DNA of 64,000 nucleotides, taken from Brachypodius melanocephalos. Taxonomy: Eukaryota; Chordata; Aves; Passeriformes; Pycnonotidae. Of the stretch, positions 39,836-54,296 are shown piece by piece. The DNA is taken from contig VZSR01001459.1 in NCBI GenBank assembly GCA_013398615.1, positions 4,253,439-4,317,438 on the forward strand, written 5' to 3'. A program made the translations under genes and the position numbers. Every line of letters begins with the position of its first letter. Positions within the stretch are counted from its first letter, which is position 1. The notes beneath the pieces are model-generated. The model made no database searches and was not told the origin of the DNA. It saw only the letters and a program-made list of their open reading frames with translations.

Positions 39836-42800
39836 GTGTGTTTGTTTTGTCAGTGAAGCCCATCTCTTAATTCGCCCTCCCTAAGACAGCGTTTTCAAAA
39901 CGCACCGGTTTAATTTGGAGAACACAAATTTTTCTGTTGACAAAAAAGGAAGTGTCGGTGATTTTTTTTATTCTCTTAAGTAATATTGTTTCTGAACAGG
40001 AGCCATCAGTCTTGAGAAGACAGTACAGCATGAAACCGGGTTTCCTTTCAATGATTTATTTCATATTGTTTTTGTTAAGATTAAATTAAGCTATGGTGTA
40101 AATAGTTACATAGAGTTCCCTTTTATTCTTTTTAATTGAAACTTTCTTTTCAAAGTGAAGTGAATGATTTCAGTTCTGCTCAGATTTAGTAATTTGAACT
40201 AATTACATTAGAAAAGACATCTTTCCATTAATTCTCCATGCTTAACTGTTTTTACAACACAGTGAAGCTGCCATTATGTGCTCAGCGAGCTGGTGCACAA
40301 ATCTTTAAAATTAGTACATAGCAGCTTTTAATGCAAATAGACACAACGTCTGGAGTTTGAAGAATTATCCTGATAAAGCAATGTCTAGATGAAGTCAAAT
40401 GTTTGCCAATTCAGTGTATTTTGACATTGTAAGACTGTGGCCTCTAGAAAGCCAACCTGCTGGACTTTGTCTTGCCTCTTATTCATCTGTCATAAGCCAT
40501 TGAAAACAAACATTTTACATTATTAATTCTGTGAAGTGCATGTGAACAGTTCACTGGGTGATCCTGACTAAGAGATATGCTCGAAGGTTTCAGAAGTACG
40601 GAAGGCACTTCCCATACCCTGCTCCAGGCTTTTTTTCCTGTTTTCTAGATCTCATTGCTTCTCCCATACATTCTTTCATCTTTTTTTGACAGTTTGTGTT
40701 CAAAGTTGCAGTGCTTCAGCTGAGACCCTCCAGAGGCTGAGGGACATGTCAGGATTCATGTCTCCAGCCACTCATCCTGGTGTTATTTTGCCTGTTTCAC
40801 AGAAGTGTGATGGTACTGCCCGTGTTCAGCTCCTGGTCAGCAGGAACCCTTTTGCTGGAGGCTTTCCCTGGAGTTCTCTGGCAGTGCTGAGCACATTGTG
40901 CCCCCAGGCAGCCCCCGGTTCTGGCTGGAGCCTGGGACTCTGCACATGGTCCCGTTTGAATCAGACCCCTTGTCTTTTTCAGGCTATTTCTCTAATTGTC
41001 GAGATCATTTTGAATTCTGTCCTTGCCTGCAGGATTCTTGCAATCCCTTGTAGCTTTTCACTACATCAATAACTTTACTGTTTATTATTTGGTGGCTGCA
41101 AGGCCTGGCCCATGCTCAGTTTTATACCCTGTATGCACATCAGGTGGATCACGACTTCTTTTTTCTTTTTTAACAAATGCAGATAAAACAGTAAATATCA
41201 GTTTTGCCCATTGGTATAAAGGTACTTTATCCTGGCATAGCTCCTTTCCTGTGCTGTACAGAAGTAACTGTTCCAAAACAAGCCTTTAAAATTTGGCATT
41301 GTGCTGCTCTGTGCATGTGTGTGTGGTTGAAGGGCTGGGAATTCTGTGTGTAGACAGACTTTCATTGATACTACAACACATGTGGAATAAATAATAGTAT
41401 TCCCCCCTCCCTGGTAGCTCTAGATGTGTGTGTTTCAAGAGCCACCCTGCCACTGCTATGATTATTATTTGTTCCTCTAATAGAAACAGTGTAACATAAT
41501 CCATTGCCATAGTTTAACCTTCTTTATCACAAACCCCATGAAGCAGCCTGTAATCCCAGAGGACAACAGTGATATTGTTTAAGCTTTGTTGCTGTTTCAA
41601 TTAAATTCCTGCTTTTGTGCAAAATACCTTGCTGGAAAAAGGACAGTAGTGAAGTGGTCCATTTGTGGAGGCTTCTCTATTTTATTTGCAGTCCTCCATC
41701 ATCATCATCTGCCCTGATAATTAGACAACAACAGGACAAGCTGTGTCACCCTGTGGATGCATTGTAAAGCTAAGTGCATTCAATGACCCAAAGCACGGCA
41801 TTATCTCTCGTAATGCATACCTCAGAGTAGCTCATTGTGCTTGTAACAGTTGCAGTATTTTTAATTGCCATTTGTATAGCCAATCCTTAGAAAACTACAC
41901 ATCAGGCTTTAATGGTTTGTAATAGCATGACTCAGGGTTTTAGATCAGGTTTCCCTGTATCTACAATAGTCTTACAAGAGCTTTTAATTTCTTCTTCTGA
42001 ACAGGGGCTCTTGTACTCCTTGAAGAGCATGAATGTAGCTCCTTGACTGCAGATCTTAGAATATTATTTTTTTCTGGCAGCTGTAGATAAATTAATTTCT
42101 CATTTGTCATAGATAATATTTTTATAGTGAAAGTGAGGTTGAAATGGCTTATATATACTTCAACACATAAAAAGTGGAAGGTTAAAAATCATGTTTGAAT
42201 TGGCAGTTGTTAAAATGCAATTATACCTCCCCAAGGTAGCATGGCAGAAGAAAATATTTTAAAAGTTCTCTCTGAAAGTTTAAAAATTCAATTAATGTCA
42301 CAGATGTCTAAGCCTAGAGACTTGACTTCAGAGAAGGAGTTACTACCTAAGTTCTTGCACTTTCATAAAGTCACCTTTATATAAAACACCTTTTTTTATA
42401 AAGCCCTGTTAGCTGGCTTCATCAAAACTGCTTCCACTGCATGAAGTGCAAAAGGTATGTAAATAAGCACAAGAGTTTTGATCTGTGCTTTTATAGAAGG
42501 GTGTAGCAAGATCATGTGTTGTGGGGGGGTTTGAAGGCAAAAATGTAAGTCAATCCTTTTACCCCCTTCTTAATCCATCCTCCTATGCTTTTGAGGAGGT
42601 CCTGCTAATAATTAGGAAATGGTTTTTATAATTTTTCAAGATGTTTCTCTGAAAGAAACGAAAACAGAATAGCGTTGGGATCCTGGGAATAAGGCATTAA
42701 TATAAGATGCAGAAAAAAAGTACAATTCAAATCCCAGCATCTGCACCTGCAAGCCTGGAAGCAGCACCTGAGCTCTGGAAGTGCCACCTGAGCTCCCTGC

Positions 42801-43989
42801 CTGCAATGGGAACTGGTCATTGGTGGTCACCCCTCCCTGCTCATCCCCTGCTGTCTCTCTGCTGAAGGAGGCTCAGATTTGAAGGGAAATTAAATAATGC
42901 TAGTGGGTGCCTCATGAGTCAGTGGAGGATGCTTAACTGCTCTGTTACACACTTTGATTATTTTTACCAGCTTTATCAATTGATGCTGTCATGATATTTT
43001 TTCCAATTTTAAGGTTTGGGGCTCACATGCTTCTCCAGAGCTTTTAGAGCAGACACACTTAATGAAAAATGTGTAAGTTTTGGTGACCTGTCATTAAGTT
43101 ATGAATGTTACTCAAGTCCCTTTTTGAAGTCCTGGGTCAGATTTTGTGCTCCCAAAATCCATACTATCAATATGTGTAACTGATGTGATGCAAACAGTAT
43201 CAGGACTGATTTCTTCTCTGCTCTGTCTTGGCCAGTTTTTCCAGCAGCAGCATAATTAATTCTAGTTTTTGTGCTGAATGATAACAAGGTAACACTAAAT
43301 GCTGTACCTACCTTGATAGCTGGGAGAAAAATATTGGCTGAAAATATTTTCAACTTAGTTTGCTAGATTTTTTTTTTTCTAAGAAACACTAAGGTACGAA
43401 GTAACAGAAAAGTTTTCCAATTACAGTTCTTTCTTGCAGGTTAGTACGTTTTCTTATAAATAGCTCAGATCTGAATCCAACAGAAGAAACTTATTCCCAG
43501 AGGAGTATATGCTAGCTGTGCCTAAAAGTGCTGCGCGAGCTGTCTGTGAAGCTTAGCCTGGCAGCTAAACTTCGTAAGGTATTCAGAGATAAGGAAGCAT
43601 TGCCTTATCCAGGAGAAAGCTCTTGGTGTGGAATGACCTGGAAGCACTTTCTGACGTGATACTGTGAAACAAAACAGTGCCAGAGGAGGGATTGGCAAGG
43701 CTGTGTCAGACACAAAAGGGATCTTAAGGGCGAGTGTTTCTTTGCCAATGACAGATGTCCCCAGGTTGTAGAAGGCCTTCTCCCATGTTGGGCAGGATAA
43801 GCCCTGTGCTGAGATAAGGTGGTTGGCAATAATTTCAGTGGGCAGTCTGACTTCCCCTGTGGTTTTATCAGTCTTGGCATCAACGTTTTACTTCCTTCCA
43901 TTTTGCTGTCTTATCAGCCACCCGGATTTCACCACATTGTTTTTCTAATTAATATCCCTTCTCTCTCCTGCCATGATGGCTGGGATCAG
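39836..43989 (+). other. PTPRG: PTPRG intron C-D, 4.2 kb, phase 0
   Basis: The intron starts GTGTGT and ends GGGATCAG. It is mostly AT-rich non-coding sequence with a short (ATC)n run near 41697. The last pyrimidine-rich stretch lies about 15 nt or more before the terminal AG, which is unusual. No gene, transposon end or RNA gene was recognised. Open frames such as 40686-41072 have no family resemblance. Confidence 0.85.
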
Positions 43990-44182
43990 CTGGAGGCATT
44001 TTACTCCATCTTCACCACTGAGCAGCAAGACCATGTCAAGTCTGTGGAGTACCTGAGGAATAACTTCCGACCACAGCAAAGCCTGAACAACAGGAAGGTA
44101 TCCAAGTCTGCTGTGAAGGATGCTTGGAACCAAGATATGACAGACATCTTGGAAAATCCACTCGGCACAGAAGCTTCCAAAG
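43990..44182 (+). CDS. PTPRG: PTPRG exon D: end of the CA-like domain and linker to FN3 (64 codons + 1 base)
   Basis: The exon reads LEAFYSIFTTEQQDHVKSVE... to ...DMTDILENPLGTEASK plus one base, matching human PTPRG LEAFYSIFTTEQQDHVKSVE and ENPLGTEASK. It holds the last CA strand, YLRNNFRPQQ, equivalent to the NNFRP-type C-terminal motif of carbonic anhydrases, and then a linker. Divergence from human is concentrated just after it (SLNNRKVSKS against RLHDRVVSKS). The acceptor GGGATCAG has a displaced pyrimidine tract, and the donor AAAG|GTAGAT lacks the +5 G, so both ends are weak. The single trailing G pairs with CC at the start of exon E to give Ala, where I recall Val in human. The open frame 43819-44259 contains the exon with intronic extensions. 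Confidence 0.96.
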
Positions 44183-45202
44183 GTAGATTATACTTTAGAA
44201 TTTTACACTTGACTAATAGGAGATTTTTTCCAGGTCGTGCAGGCATTCCTTGTTGGTAAGTGTCAATAAATTAACTAATTCTGCTTATGCTGCAAATACC
44301 TGTAGAACTCACTGTCACAAGGTGCCATGACAATACACCCTTAGAATGTGTGGGTCTCAAAGCCACAAAATATGAATCTCAAACTGGCAGTGTCCCTGTT
44401 TCTGCCAACTGGCTGTAGGGCTCTGGAGATGCCAGACAGAAAGGGAAAACCGAAGTGCTAAGGTCAGAGGCAAAAATTCAGCCCCATTAGCACTGAGGCA
44501 TTGGGTCTTTGAATGGAAATAGAGTATTCAGATGTGGTTATGGGTTTCCTTTCTCCAGTAACAAGACTTCTGAAGAACTGTCAACCTTTTAATTCAACGT
44601 TTGTATCAGTCTGTTGGTAATGGTGACAGGAGGAAAATAATCTCTTCCTTTTAGGCAGGTGATTTTCTAATGTCTTGCTGAAGTGTTTCATGTGCCTTTT
44701 TGTAGAGCAGCTGGCACTTGCTTCTGTCAGACACCGGATAATGAGCTGGAGGGAGGGGGGTGGAGGGAGGTTCCTGTTGCACTGGCACAGGCAGCCCTGG
44801 CTAGAGGAGCACATCAGAAATTCTGAGAGAAATGTGTTCTGGATAAAAAAAGACTAGAAATAAATATCATTTACTAGTTTTATTTGCCTTTATTTTATTG
44901 ACTGGTGTTATTTATAGGTAGAAGAAATCACATCTACTTTCCAGTCTTCAGTCTTGTGAGCTGCTTGGTGCTTAACCAGTGGAGGTAAAAAGAAGAGAGG
45001 GGCAGTTTGCCAGAAGGAAACAGCTAAGCAGATTTACAAGCTTCCCTATTTTACCTGGCATTTTCACCTGGCCAGGCACAGAAAGTGCAGATTTTAGAGA
45101 ATGTGAATCATGAAAACAGCTGCGTTCAGCAACCTCACCTTCCCAAGAGAGTGCTGGGAGAGTGTATTTCTCAGGGCTCATTATTCTCTGAGCGTGCTTA
45201 TT

Positions 45203-45221
45203 TATATATATATATAATATA
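45203..45221 (+). repeat. (TA)n microsatellite
   Basis: A 19-bp TA repeat lies in intron D-E, with one AA interruption. Confidence 0.85.
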
Positions 45222-48200
45222 CACGTACACAAACCTCATGAACAAGGCAGTCTTGGGACAGAGAATTTACATCAGAAGTGAGAAGGAGATCTTGGGAATG
45301 AAGAAACCCTGCTACGCTCAGATGCTCTGGCCCATAGTTTTCAATCAGTGTTGTAACAGCAACATGTGTCAGTAATTTCTTCAGTTATATCCTCTGTACA
45401 TATTATTTACCCAGAACAGCGATGAAAGTTAATGATTTACATTATGTTAAAAGTGACAAAACTGACTGGTTTTTATTTTGAGTGCAGCCAAGGTACCTCT
45501 GATATAACATTCAAGGAGATTTAACTGCTTTGGCCACACGCCTGCATATTCCTCACCTTGCTGGATTGATTTTAAGATTATAAAGAATCTTGGGTTGATT
45601 TCACCACCACAGTAAATAACTGAAACCTACAATTTTGTCAGAGCATTACAAACGTTTAGGTCTATAGTTAATGGGCTGATCTTGAATTTGGTGCTGTTGA
45701 GACCAAAGGAGCTCCTTGAATAACCAGAAAGGTTCACCATGGCTTTGATCTTTAAGAACCAAACATACATGGCATAGTTATCATGAGGTGAGCCAGTCTT
45801 CAGGAGCAAGGGACCAGCACAGCCATTAGTCCCTGTTGATGTGGTTTGGTTCTTGGGGACTGGTTTTCTGAGCAGGTTCTCTATGGCTCCTCTGCCCTGA
45901 TGTTCAGGTACCGTAATTCTCTGTGTTTGTTCCTGCCTGGGAATTTGAATTTGCCACAAGAGAGACCCTCGCATGGGGAACATGCATTTCCCGTGGTCTG
46001 ACAACATTCAGCATGTCATCTAATGGCAGGGATGAGGCTAGAGTTGGTGATTTCTTCCTCTCCTCAGCTTTTGCTCTAAGGGGCTAATGCCTGGGCAGCT
46101 GGTCATTTTGTACCAGCTCTGTTAGCTTGTCACTTTCTGGGTTGTGTGCACACCAGGGGACACTGAAAATAGGTGCAGTTTTTTCATGAACTTAAGATAA
46201 ATAGGTTGGTGCCGTGTTGCTAACACAAAATGGATTGTAGTATATCCTCCAAAGGTTACAGGGATGAGATATAGCTGTCTCAGAAATATGACAACATGGA
46301 TGTTCCTGGCCCCTTTTTTGACAAAGGTGAACAGTGATGATGTGCCTGGTCCACTGCACATTCTGAACTACTGACATATAAATAAAATGTGTTGAAGTCA
46401 TAATACTTGAGTGAAAGCAAAACCTGTTGTTTATTCAGCTAGTAAATATAGTACCACTTTATACAGTGTCACTCATGCAAAAGTACTGAGGAACCGAGTG
46501 CATGGAGTGCTTTCCAGCCAGACAGTCTTGCATACAAGTATAGAAGAGTGTGAGGTTAGCACAACAAATTTCTTTTATGCAGATTCTTCTGCATACCTCT
46601 TGGTTGCACCTCAACACTTCCCACATTGCATTAGGCAGTGTGACCAATGGCTGTCACATGTTGACTCTTGTCTGCCCTCCCTGTTCCTGGTTTGTGTGTT
46701 GTAGAAAAAGGCATGGTCACGAAAATGTGTCTTTTACTTGCTGCAAGGTGATATGGTTTGTGATGGTCCTCAGCTCTGCAGGGTAAGTTCGGGTATGTTT
46801 GTCGGTGTGAATTTTTGCAATTTGTTTCCTCTGTCACACTCTATTAAGTCTGTGGGCAGTATTGCTAATCTGGAAAACAGTGTAGCATTCATTATGTAAG
46901 CCTTTCTTGTTTTGGAGGAAAATGTGCCCAGAACAATTTGCATAATGTTCAGAATAATTTTCAGAATTCCCTGGTGAATAGGGGATTTCAGATCGACACA
47001 AAGCAGTGGTCCATTGGCAAATGTGCCATCCCGAACAGTTTGGGACGAGAGAGGAATGTCTTTACTCTGAGCTATCAAAGCTATCTCAGGTCACAGAACT
47101 GTGACCAGTAGCATAACCTGCAGATACACTGGAGGAAAACTTTCTCACTCTATACCAGTCCTCTGAGTATTTCCTTAGCAAAGCCCCAAAAGTGGTGGCA
47201 TTTGGTAAACAAAACATCTTCTGGGAAAGGCTGTTTTAGGTCATTGCATCTGGATCCAGTTTGTTAACCACTATGAATGTTACCAGCCTTTTGCTTTGCA
47301 GTTACTCTCCTCTCCCTTCTCTTGTTTTAATTCAAAAGAGGCAATGAGGAGAGGAGCATTGTTTTCAATCATCAGAATACAAGATGGTCAAATACTTCAG
47401 CTAATTTGAAGTAGGACTAATTTTTCACTTACAAGTGAAAACTCCAGATTTCCTTTTGTGTCAGAGTTTAACAAGAAGAGTTTTCCTTTATTCTATTATC
47501 TCATTGCTTCCTCCTATTGGCAAAAGCTGATTTAAAACAGTTCTCTGGAGGACTGCGTGAATGCCTGGAATAAAAGCATGTGCATAAGACCTTTGCTGAA
47601 TCAGAGCCCATGAGCTGAGCTTAACTTTTAAGTTGACCCTGGAGCTATTTCAAAAAAACATGCAGATGATGTTTAAAGATCTTATTTCTGAAATATACCA
47701 TCCAGGTTAAATACTATTCAGCTATGTAATTGTAGCAACTGGTGAGTTGATAATAAACCCTTGTGCAATGATACCTTTTAAGAAGATAAAACTTTCAGGG
47801 ATTCAAGCTGTACAGTGGATCATACTGTTAAATCAGGCAGATCATCATTTAGCAAGAGGGCTCACCCATGATGCAATACTAATGTATGTAAAGTTTTGAA
47901 AAGTTAGGGGTTCTCTAGAATGTAGACATTTTAAGCCAAGAATGCATTTGTAAAGCATTAATAAGATACTGTAATTATCAGTGACTGTGGCAGTGTCTGA
48001 CTTTTTGGAAAGACAATCTATGTTAAAATTGCCTCCTTTCTTCTCTGGCCTGTCCTCTGTGGCTCAGGACTGTGTTGCTCTGTCACATCATATATTGTGC
48101 TCCTCCTGCAGCTCCTGGGCTGCTTTCAAGCAGCTCTGGTAGAGGGATTGCTAATTATTTATTGCTTTAATAGTGTACATTGCTCTTCAGGGCCAAACAG

Positions 48201-51200
48201 AATTCTTACACAAAAGTCCATCCAGTTGAAGGATCTGGGTCTGCAGGGGATCCTTTCTACTTTCACATGTTGCCCCATCAAGCAGAGCTGTATTTACAAA
48301 ACATTACCTGCTTTAGTAAAGGTGTAGGCATGGAAACTCAGAAGGAAAAGGTGTTTCATTTCCTCGTTTCAGGAAGTAACCCATGTGCAACAGTACTTTC
48401 TCATTTTATTTTGCTGCTGATTACATCAAATGTTGTTTCTTTATGGGTTTTTTTTAACACTCAGAAAAACCCTTTAACCTTTCTGTCTCATTAAATGTGC
48501 TGCATGCCTTACAACACTTAAACAAGCATCCCATGTGAGGGGCTCTTGACATCAGAGTTTTCTTTCACAGATGCCTGATTACTTTCCCAAAGGTGTCTGA
48601 TTACTCTTTGCTGGAGTCTCAAATGATGCTGTTTCCCATCAGTGGGATTTCGCCTCAGAGTACCATCTGTAATTATGATCCTACACTAAGTTAAATAATG
48701 AGCAGTCATAAATTCTCTCCAGTAAAACTTAGCTTTGGACTCTAAATTAGCAGCTGGGACATTTCTCTAGTACTGTACAGGTGATCATTTTCCTTACTGT
48801 TTTTTGTTATGTGGTGGCAATTCACAGTTTGGAAGTCCTTTTAACTTAATGCCACTAAAACATGGGTAGAAGATACTTGGATTTTCCTCCCTGCATGCCT
48901 TGTGCTGGAGGCATGGCTCAGGCCAGTGGCCTGCAGCCAAAGGTACTGCACTGCTCAAGCAAAGCAGTTTAGTTCTTCACCATTTCATGGCTCCTGATGT
49001 CAGAAAGGAGTCTACAGCCTTCTGTAAGGGGGTTGCCTTTCTGCACACCGTTGGAGTGCACCTCCCATGCAGCAGCATCCAAAGGTCCAGAGATTCAGTG
49101 CACTGACATCAACACTTGGAGGCAGATAGTCTAGAGCATTGGCAGCAGTGTTTCTGAATGAGGACAAGTTGTTTGTCTCATTTATAGCCTCTGTTATTAC
49201 TCCCAGTAATTTGGCTTTGCTTTCCAAATGCCCATGTTTTATGAAAACTGTCTCAAAACAACTTTGCAGTCTCTTCATGCCCTCAGGTTCTCTCTGGGAG
49301 TCTAGAAGGAGTCTTAGACAGAGAAGTTCTGCTCTTGCAGAATGTCATTTTTATGTTTTGGTCAAACCTAAGTTAGTAAAAATACTTCTAGCATATCCAA
49401 AACAACAACAAAGTGAAGGTAAATTTAAAATGATCCTTTATTGAAAATTTAACTCAGGATGGCTAAAGCAAAATTTAGCTATTTTTTTTCTTTAAACATC
49501 TCAGGGAGAATGGAAATAAACAAGAACCTTTTAAAGTTAATTTACAGTATGTTTACCATTAACATTCTTTTTGTCCTTTGGAAGAATCTTGGAAGATTTC
49601 TTCATTGATTAACAACTCCTTCCTCGTTTCCTTGGACAAATGGGCTTTTCCTATTTGCTTTTTGATTTCATTTTGTTATGGAAGTTATCATTTCCCAATT
49701 CTCTTCCCCTTTAATCAGGTCAGCACCCTACTAGGAGTGGTGCAAATGAATTCATGTCTCATCATTAGGACTTCTGTTAGTGTAGCAGCCTGGCTTGGAG
49801 CAAAAGGTCACATTTGAGGGTGGTGACACTGTCCTGCTCATTGCTTGCCCTGCATCTTTGCAGTACAGACCTGCCTTTATGCTCCAAGTAAAGGTACTCA
49901 CCTTCAGCTGCAAGAGTCTCTTTTTGAGCCTCAAGTGGCTGCTGAATGCACATTTTAGGCAGAAATCAGTGTGTTCCCTCTGCGTATTTCATCCCTTCCA
50001 CCTCAGCCCTGTCTTGCTCTGCAGCACTGCCTGGGTCCTCGTGTATGCAGTTGTCTTGGAGAGTGTCCTGCAAAAGCAGGAAAGGACAGGCTTCTGCCTT
50101 CCAGAGGGTTTCAGGTCAGGTGGAACACAAAGCTTTTCGTTTAAAAATCTGACCTATTTTGAGGGGAATCAGATGCAAAAAGATGTGGTACTTATACCTG
50201 ACACAGACCTCATGGTTCCCTTGCAGTGGCTCTGTTCTGCAGGACTCTGTTTTACACCTGTAGTAACTCTGTGTGGTTGTAATGTGAGGAGTGCATGTGT
50301 CTGGGACTGAATGTAGTAAACAACCTATCAACAGATTTATTAATAAGCACTAAGTCACTGCTTACACTCCTTCAGAGATTATAAAGGGTCCAAACCAACA
50401 GAGCAAGCGGAATTCAGTGTGAAAGTGTAGGTGTGGTTTGGGTTCACAGCTGCCACTAAAGCTGGAAGAGCTGAGCCTGATGATTTATTCCATTTACACC
50501 TGGAGGGAATTCCTTTCTGCACTGCCTACCTGCTGGCCCAGCTGTTCAGCCCACAGAAGTACTAATTTTAGTTTGAACCATGAGTGCCTGCAGCTCATCC
50601 TTTGTGCTGGAAAAAGCCTCCAGAAACTATGACAGGAAAGCTGCTTTTCTAATCTGATTTTGGGCATCCCACAGGCATGTATTGGGAGGCTCTACCAGCT
50701 GTATTGGCTTATCCCTCCTATGCTCCCCAGGCCAAACAGCCCTCACCAGAACATTAGGAAGGTCAGCTTGGCTAACATAACAAATATATACCCTTCTGGC
50801 AGGAAATCCTTATTTCTCCCCACTGATACCATTTGTGATCACTGAATGTGATCACACATGTGGCGCAAACACACTAAATAAGGGCACAGGTGTACATTTG
50901 TAACACAAGTCACCTTCTGTGTGCACACATGGATGTGTGCAATACAAACACAAAACTTGCAGGGCAGGTCTTTGTTGGACATCAGTTTAGCCCAGCATGG
51001 CATCTGATGGTGCAAGGCTGACCTGCACTGCTGAGGACTCAGATCACAGCTGTAGAAACAGAATTTGTGAATTATGTGAAATACTTAGGTGCAAACACAC
51101 AGTCCATGCCTTTCAGTAAAACAGGATCTGTGATGCCATGGAAATTTAGGTGCGACAAAGCCATGCAGGTATTAATCCAAATTTTGGTTGTGTGTACACT

Positions 51201-54200
51201 TTGGGAAATGGGTCAGCAATAGAGGGGCAAACCCCAACTTGTGCAGATGCCCTCTGTCAGAGGGACCCATGTGCCAATTTTCTGCTGAGGTTATTTCACA
51301 GGGCTCATAAAACAAGTGTGGGGTCTGTCCCTCACACCTCAAGAAACAACCCTGTCTGTTTGAAGCACAGTGAAAGGTAAGAGCAGGGAAGATAAATAGT
51401 CTGTCTCCTAGCTACATTCTGCCTGTGGATTGAAGTAGATCAACACAAATATTTGTGTGTACAGCATGCTCCGGAGCCTGCCAATGCCTGCTGGCAAAGT
51501 ACAGGCAAAGGTAAAGGAAAAATATGTGCTACTCTTTAAAGCAATTATCCTTATGTATTAATAATGTCATTTATAAGTACTCTGAGAAGTCAACAATGTA
51601 CACTAAAGCAAAGCCAAAAAACTGCAAACATTAGTAAAAGAAGGGGGAAAATGTTATAAGTATGCCTCTTAGCACTTTCTGATATATTAAAGCCTGTGTT
51701 GTCTCTGCATATGATCTTTGTAGTTTATTTGTTATCCTTTGAGAGCACAGCCCTCGCTGAACTCTGGGATTGAATCTGACAGCCCAAAGCATGCTCTTGT
51801 TTATTATGGATCAGAGGCTCTTCCCGAGCACCTCCACTGAGTCACACCAGTTCAATAGAGCTGAATCTGCCCCTGTATCACTTCCCTTACCATGGCACTG
51901 AAAGCAAGTGTGAGTTTTCTCATTGCAGCATAACCCATATTTTTGCATTTCAGGGTTTATTTGAATTTCTGAGGATCTAATAATGAGAAGGAATATGTAT
52001 GTGTATATATAGGTATGCATGTAGTTGAAGATATTTTTCTTCCCTTTTCTGTTGGTGCCATTGGTTTGCTCTTGTCTGCAGTCAGGTTTCTGGAGGTGAC
52101 AGGGCTGAATGAACTTGGTGCAATGTTTTGGCAATAGCACAGGCACTGATCACAGCTTTCAGATGCTCTGAAATCATTTGGGATGCCTGTGCCTGAGTTG
52201 GGTGTCATTACAGCAGCAAGTGATGCATCTCTCCTGCAGGACTGGCCCTTCCAGCTCCTTCCCAGGGCTGGGGCAGAGGGGAAGGAAACACGCTCTCTCC
52301 CCAAGAACTCGGCCACCAATTTCTTTGCCTCTATGGCAAAGAAAGACATGAAACCCCCATACTGACCTCTCAGTTTCTCTTCTACTGAGCATGGGAGAAG
52401 AAATGCCCCAGCTACCTTCCTTTGTGCTCCTGCTTTCTATGGGAGAGACACTGTTCCCTGCCACTCATCCTGTTGGATGAATCATCCTGCATATCCAGAC
52501 TAATAAGAAAAAGAAGTGAGGCCTCTCTCACCTCACAGCCAGGAGCTGCCTCCCTGAGCAAGACAAGACCCTTTTCCCTGTCTTTTAGTTACCACTGAGC
52601 AGCTCTGAGCCAGTAACATACAGTGGGCAACTCTTGTTGCTGATGTTTCCTCTTCCATGTATGAATTGCCTTAGAAGATCTCTGCCCATGTCACCACGAG
52701 GGATTCAGGATCTCACTGTCACGTTGCTTTTCTGCGCTGAAAATTGTCGGGGCTTCAGCACACAATGTGTATCCCACAGCACCAAGGAGAGGAACAGCAG
52801 TTTTGCATTGCTGAGACATTCAGCAGGAGGTAGAGAGTGGGATTTTTCAAAGGAGGGCATAGCACAGCTAGAAATAACTGCCTTTAAAGTGGTGACATTT
52901 TTATGCATGGACAAGCTAACTTAGAACATTTTTAGAGGATTTTATAAATCCCGCTGAGCCCAGTGCAACTAGATTCATCATATGAAGACCTGTTTTATAG
53001 GGAGAAAGTATACAAGCCATAACTGAATATACAGTTCTTGCACTCTCACAAAGTTTCCCTAAATAGGTCTTTTCATAACCACAGGTAGCATATGCAAAAA
53101 GCGTGATGAAACCCAGGAAGTCTGGCTGGTGTTCCATTTCTGTCTTTGAAAGAGAAATACCAGGGAACAATTTTAAGGAACAATATTAATTGAAAAAAGC
53201 TGCAGTATTTTCTTACGTGTCATTTCTGCATTCTTGGGTGTGTCTATCAGCAATTGTTTTTGCAAAGCAACAAGCCCCTTTTTTTTTTCTTTCAGCTCGC
53301 CAAAATGGAGCTGCCAGGAGCTTTTGGATTAAGCTCTATCAGGCTTTCAGTTAGGAAAGCCTCGTGGAGGTTACGTAGCCAAATACAACATACAAATCAA
53401 ATTAAGGGAGAGATGAATGCAGAGTTGTTAAATTAATATTGTTTGTTCCAGCCCACTGGAATGTTTTTATCATGAAGAAAATAATTCTCTGCTGTATGGC
53501 TGTCCTGCCCAGTGCTTATGACTGTATCAGCATGCTGCATTCGGCTGCCAGTGGCAAACAGATTTTGTCCAGGCTTGAGTGAGCCCTGGAAGATGAGGCT
53601 GGCCAAGATGCTGGATTCCCCCTGCCTTCCCCAGCGGGCTGATCTGCAGGGAAAAGCCTGGCTCAAGCTGCTGGGCAGCCCCACACATGGCCAGCAGCTG
53701 GGAGAGCCACTGAGGCTGCCTGAGCTGGGTCAGAGGGGCGTCCTCCAGATGCACCTGCACAATGCTTCTACCGCTGCAGGACTTGTCCAGAAGGCAGGAG
53801 CTGGCTTGTTTGCCAGGTTCTCCCAGTTCAGGTCACCCCTGACAGGAAGGTGAGGGTGTGTTTTCCCTCCAAGAGGTCCAGGGCATGTCTGTGCCTGCAG
53901 TGGGGCATGGCTGTGGTACTGCAAAGGCTCTTGCCTGTTCAGTGCCTCTGAGATGTGGCCCGGTTGCCCCGTCTGGGGTTTTCTGTCTCCACAAGTGTTG
54001 GTATGGGGCTACTAGCCCAGGACACAGTGGCTTTGGAGTCCTGCCAGACCTGTGCAAGTATCTGCTCAGGATTGCACACACCACAGAAAGACATCCTGAA
54101 AGCCCCCGCAATATTTTAATATCTCTCAGGATCTGAATTTTAAACAGAGTATTAGTAAGATTTTCTCCTAAAATTAGCTGAGATGCTATTTCAGTATAGA

Positions 54201-54296
54201 ATAATGCTGCTTGTTGGTTTTGGGTCTTTTTCTTTCTCCAGAAATCATGAATTCACTGCATTTTTGGGTTTTTTTCTTATTAAGCCAAGTTTTGTT

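Noticed and set aside
44748..44770. G-quadruplex in a G-rich patch
   Set aside because: The G runs cannot be split into four runs of three with loops of at least one base, so the standard rule is not met.
49795..50310. 171-codon plus-strand open frame in intron D-E
   Set aside because: There is no recognisable domain, signal or homologue, it overlaps other short open frames, and it has neither promoter nor splice context.
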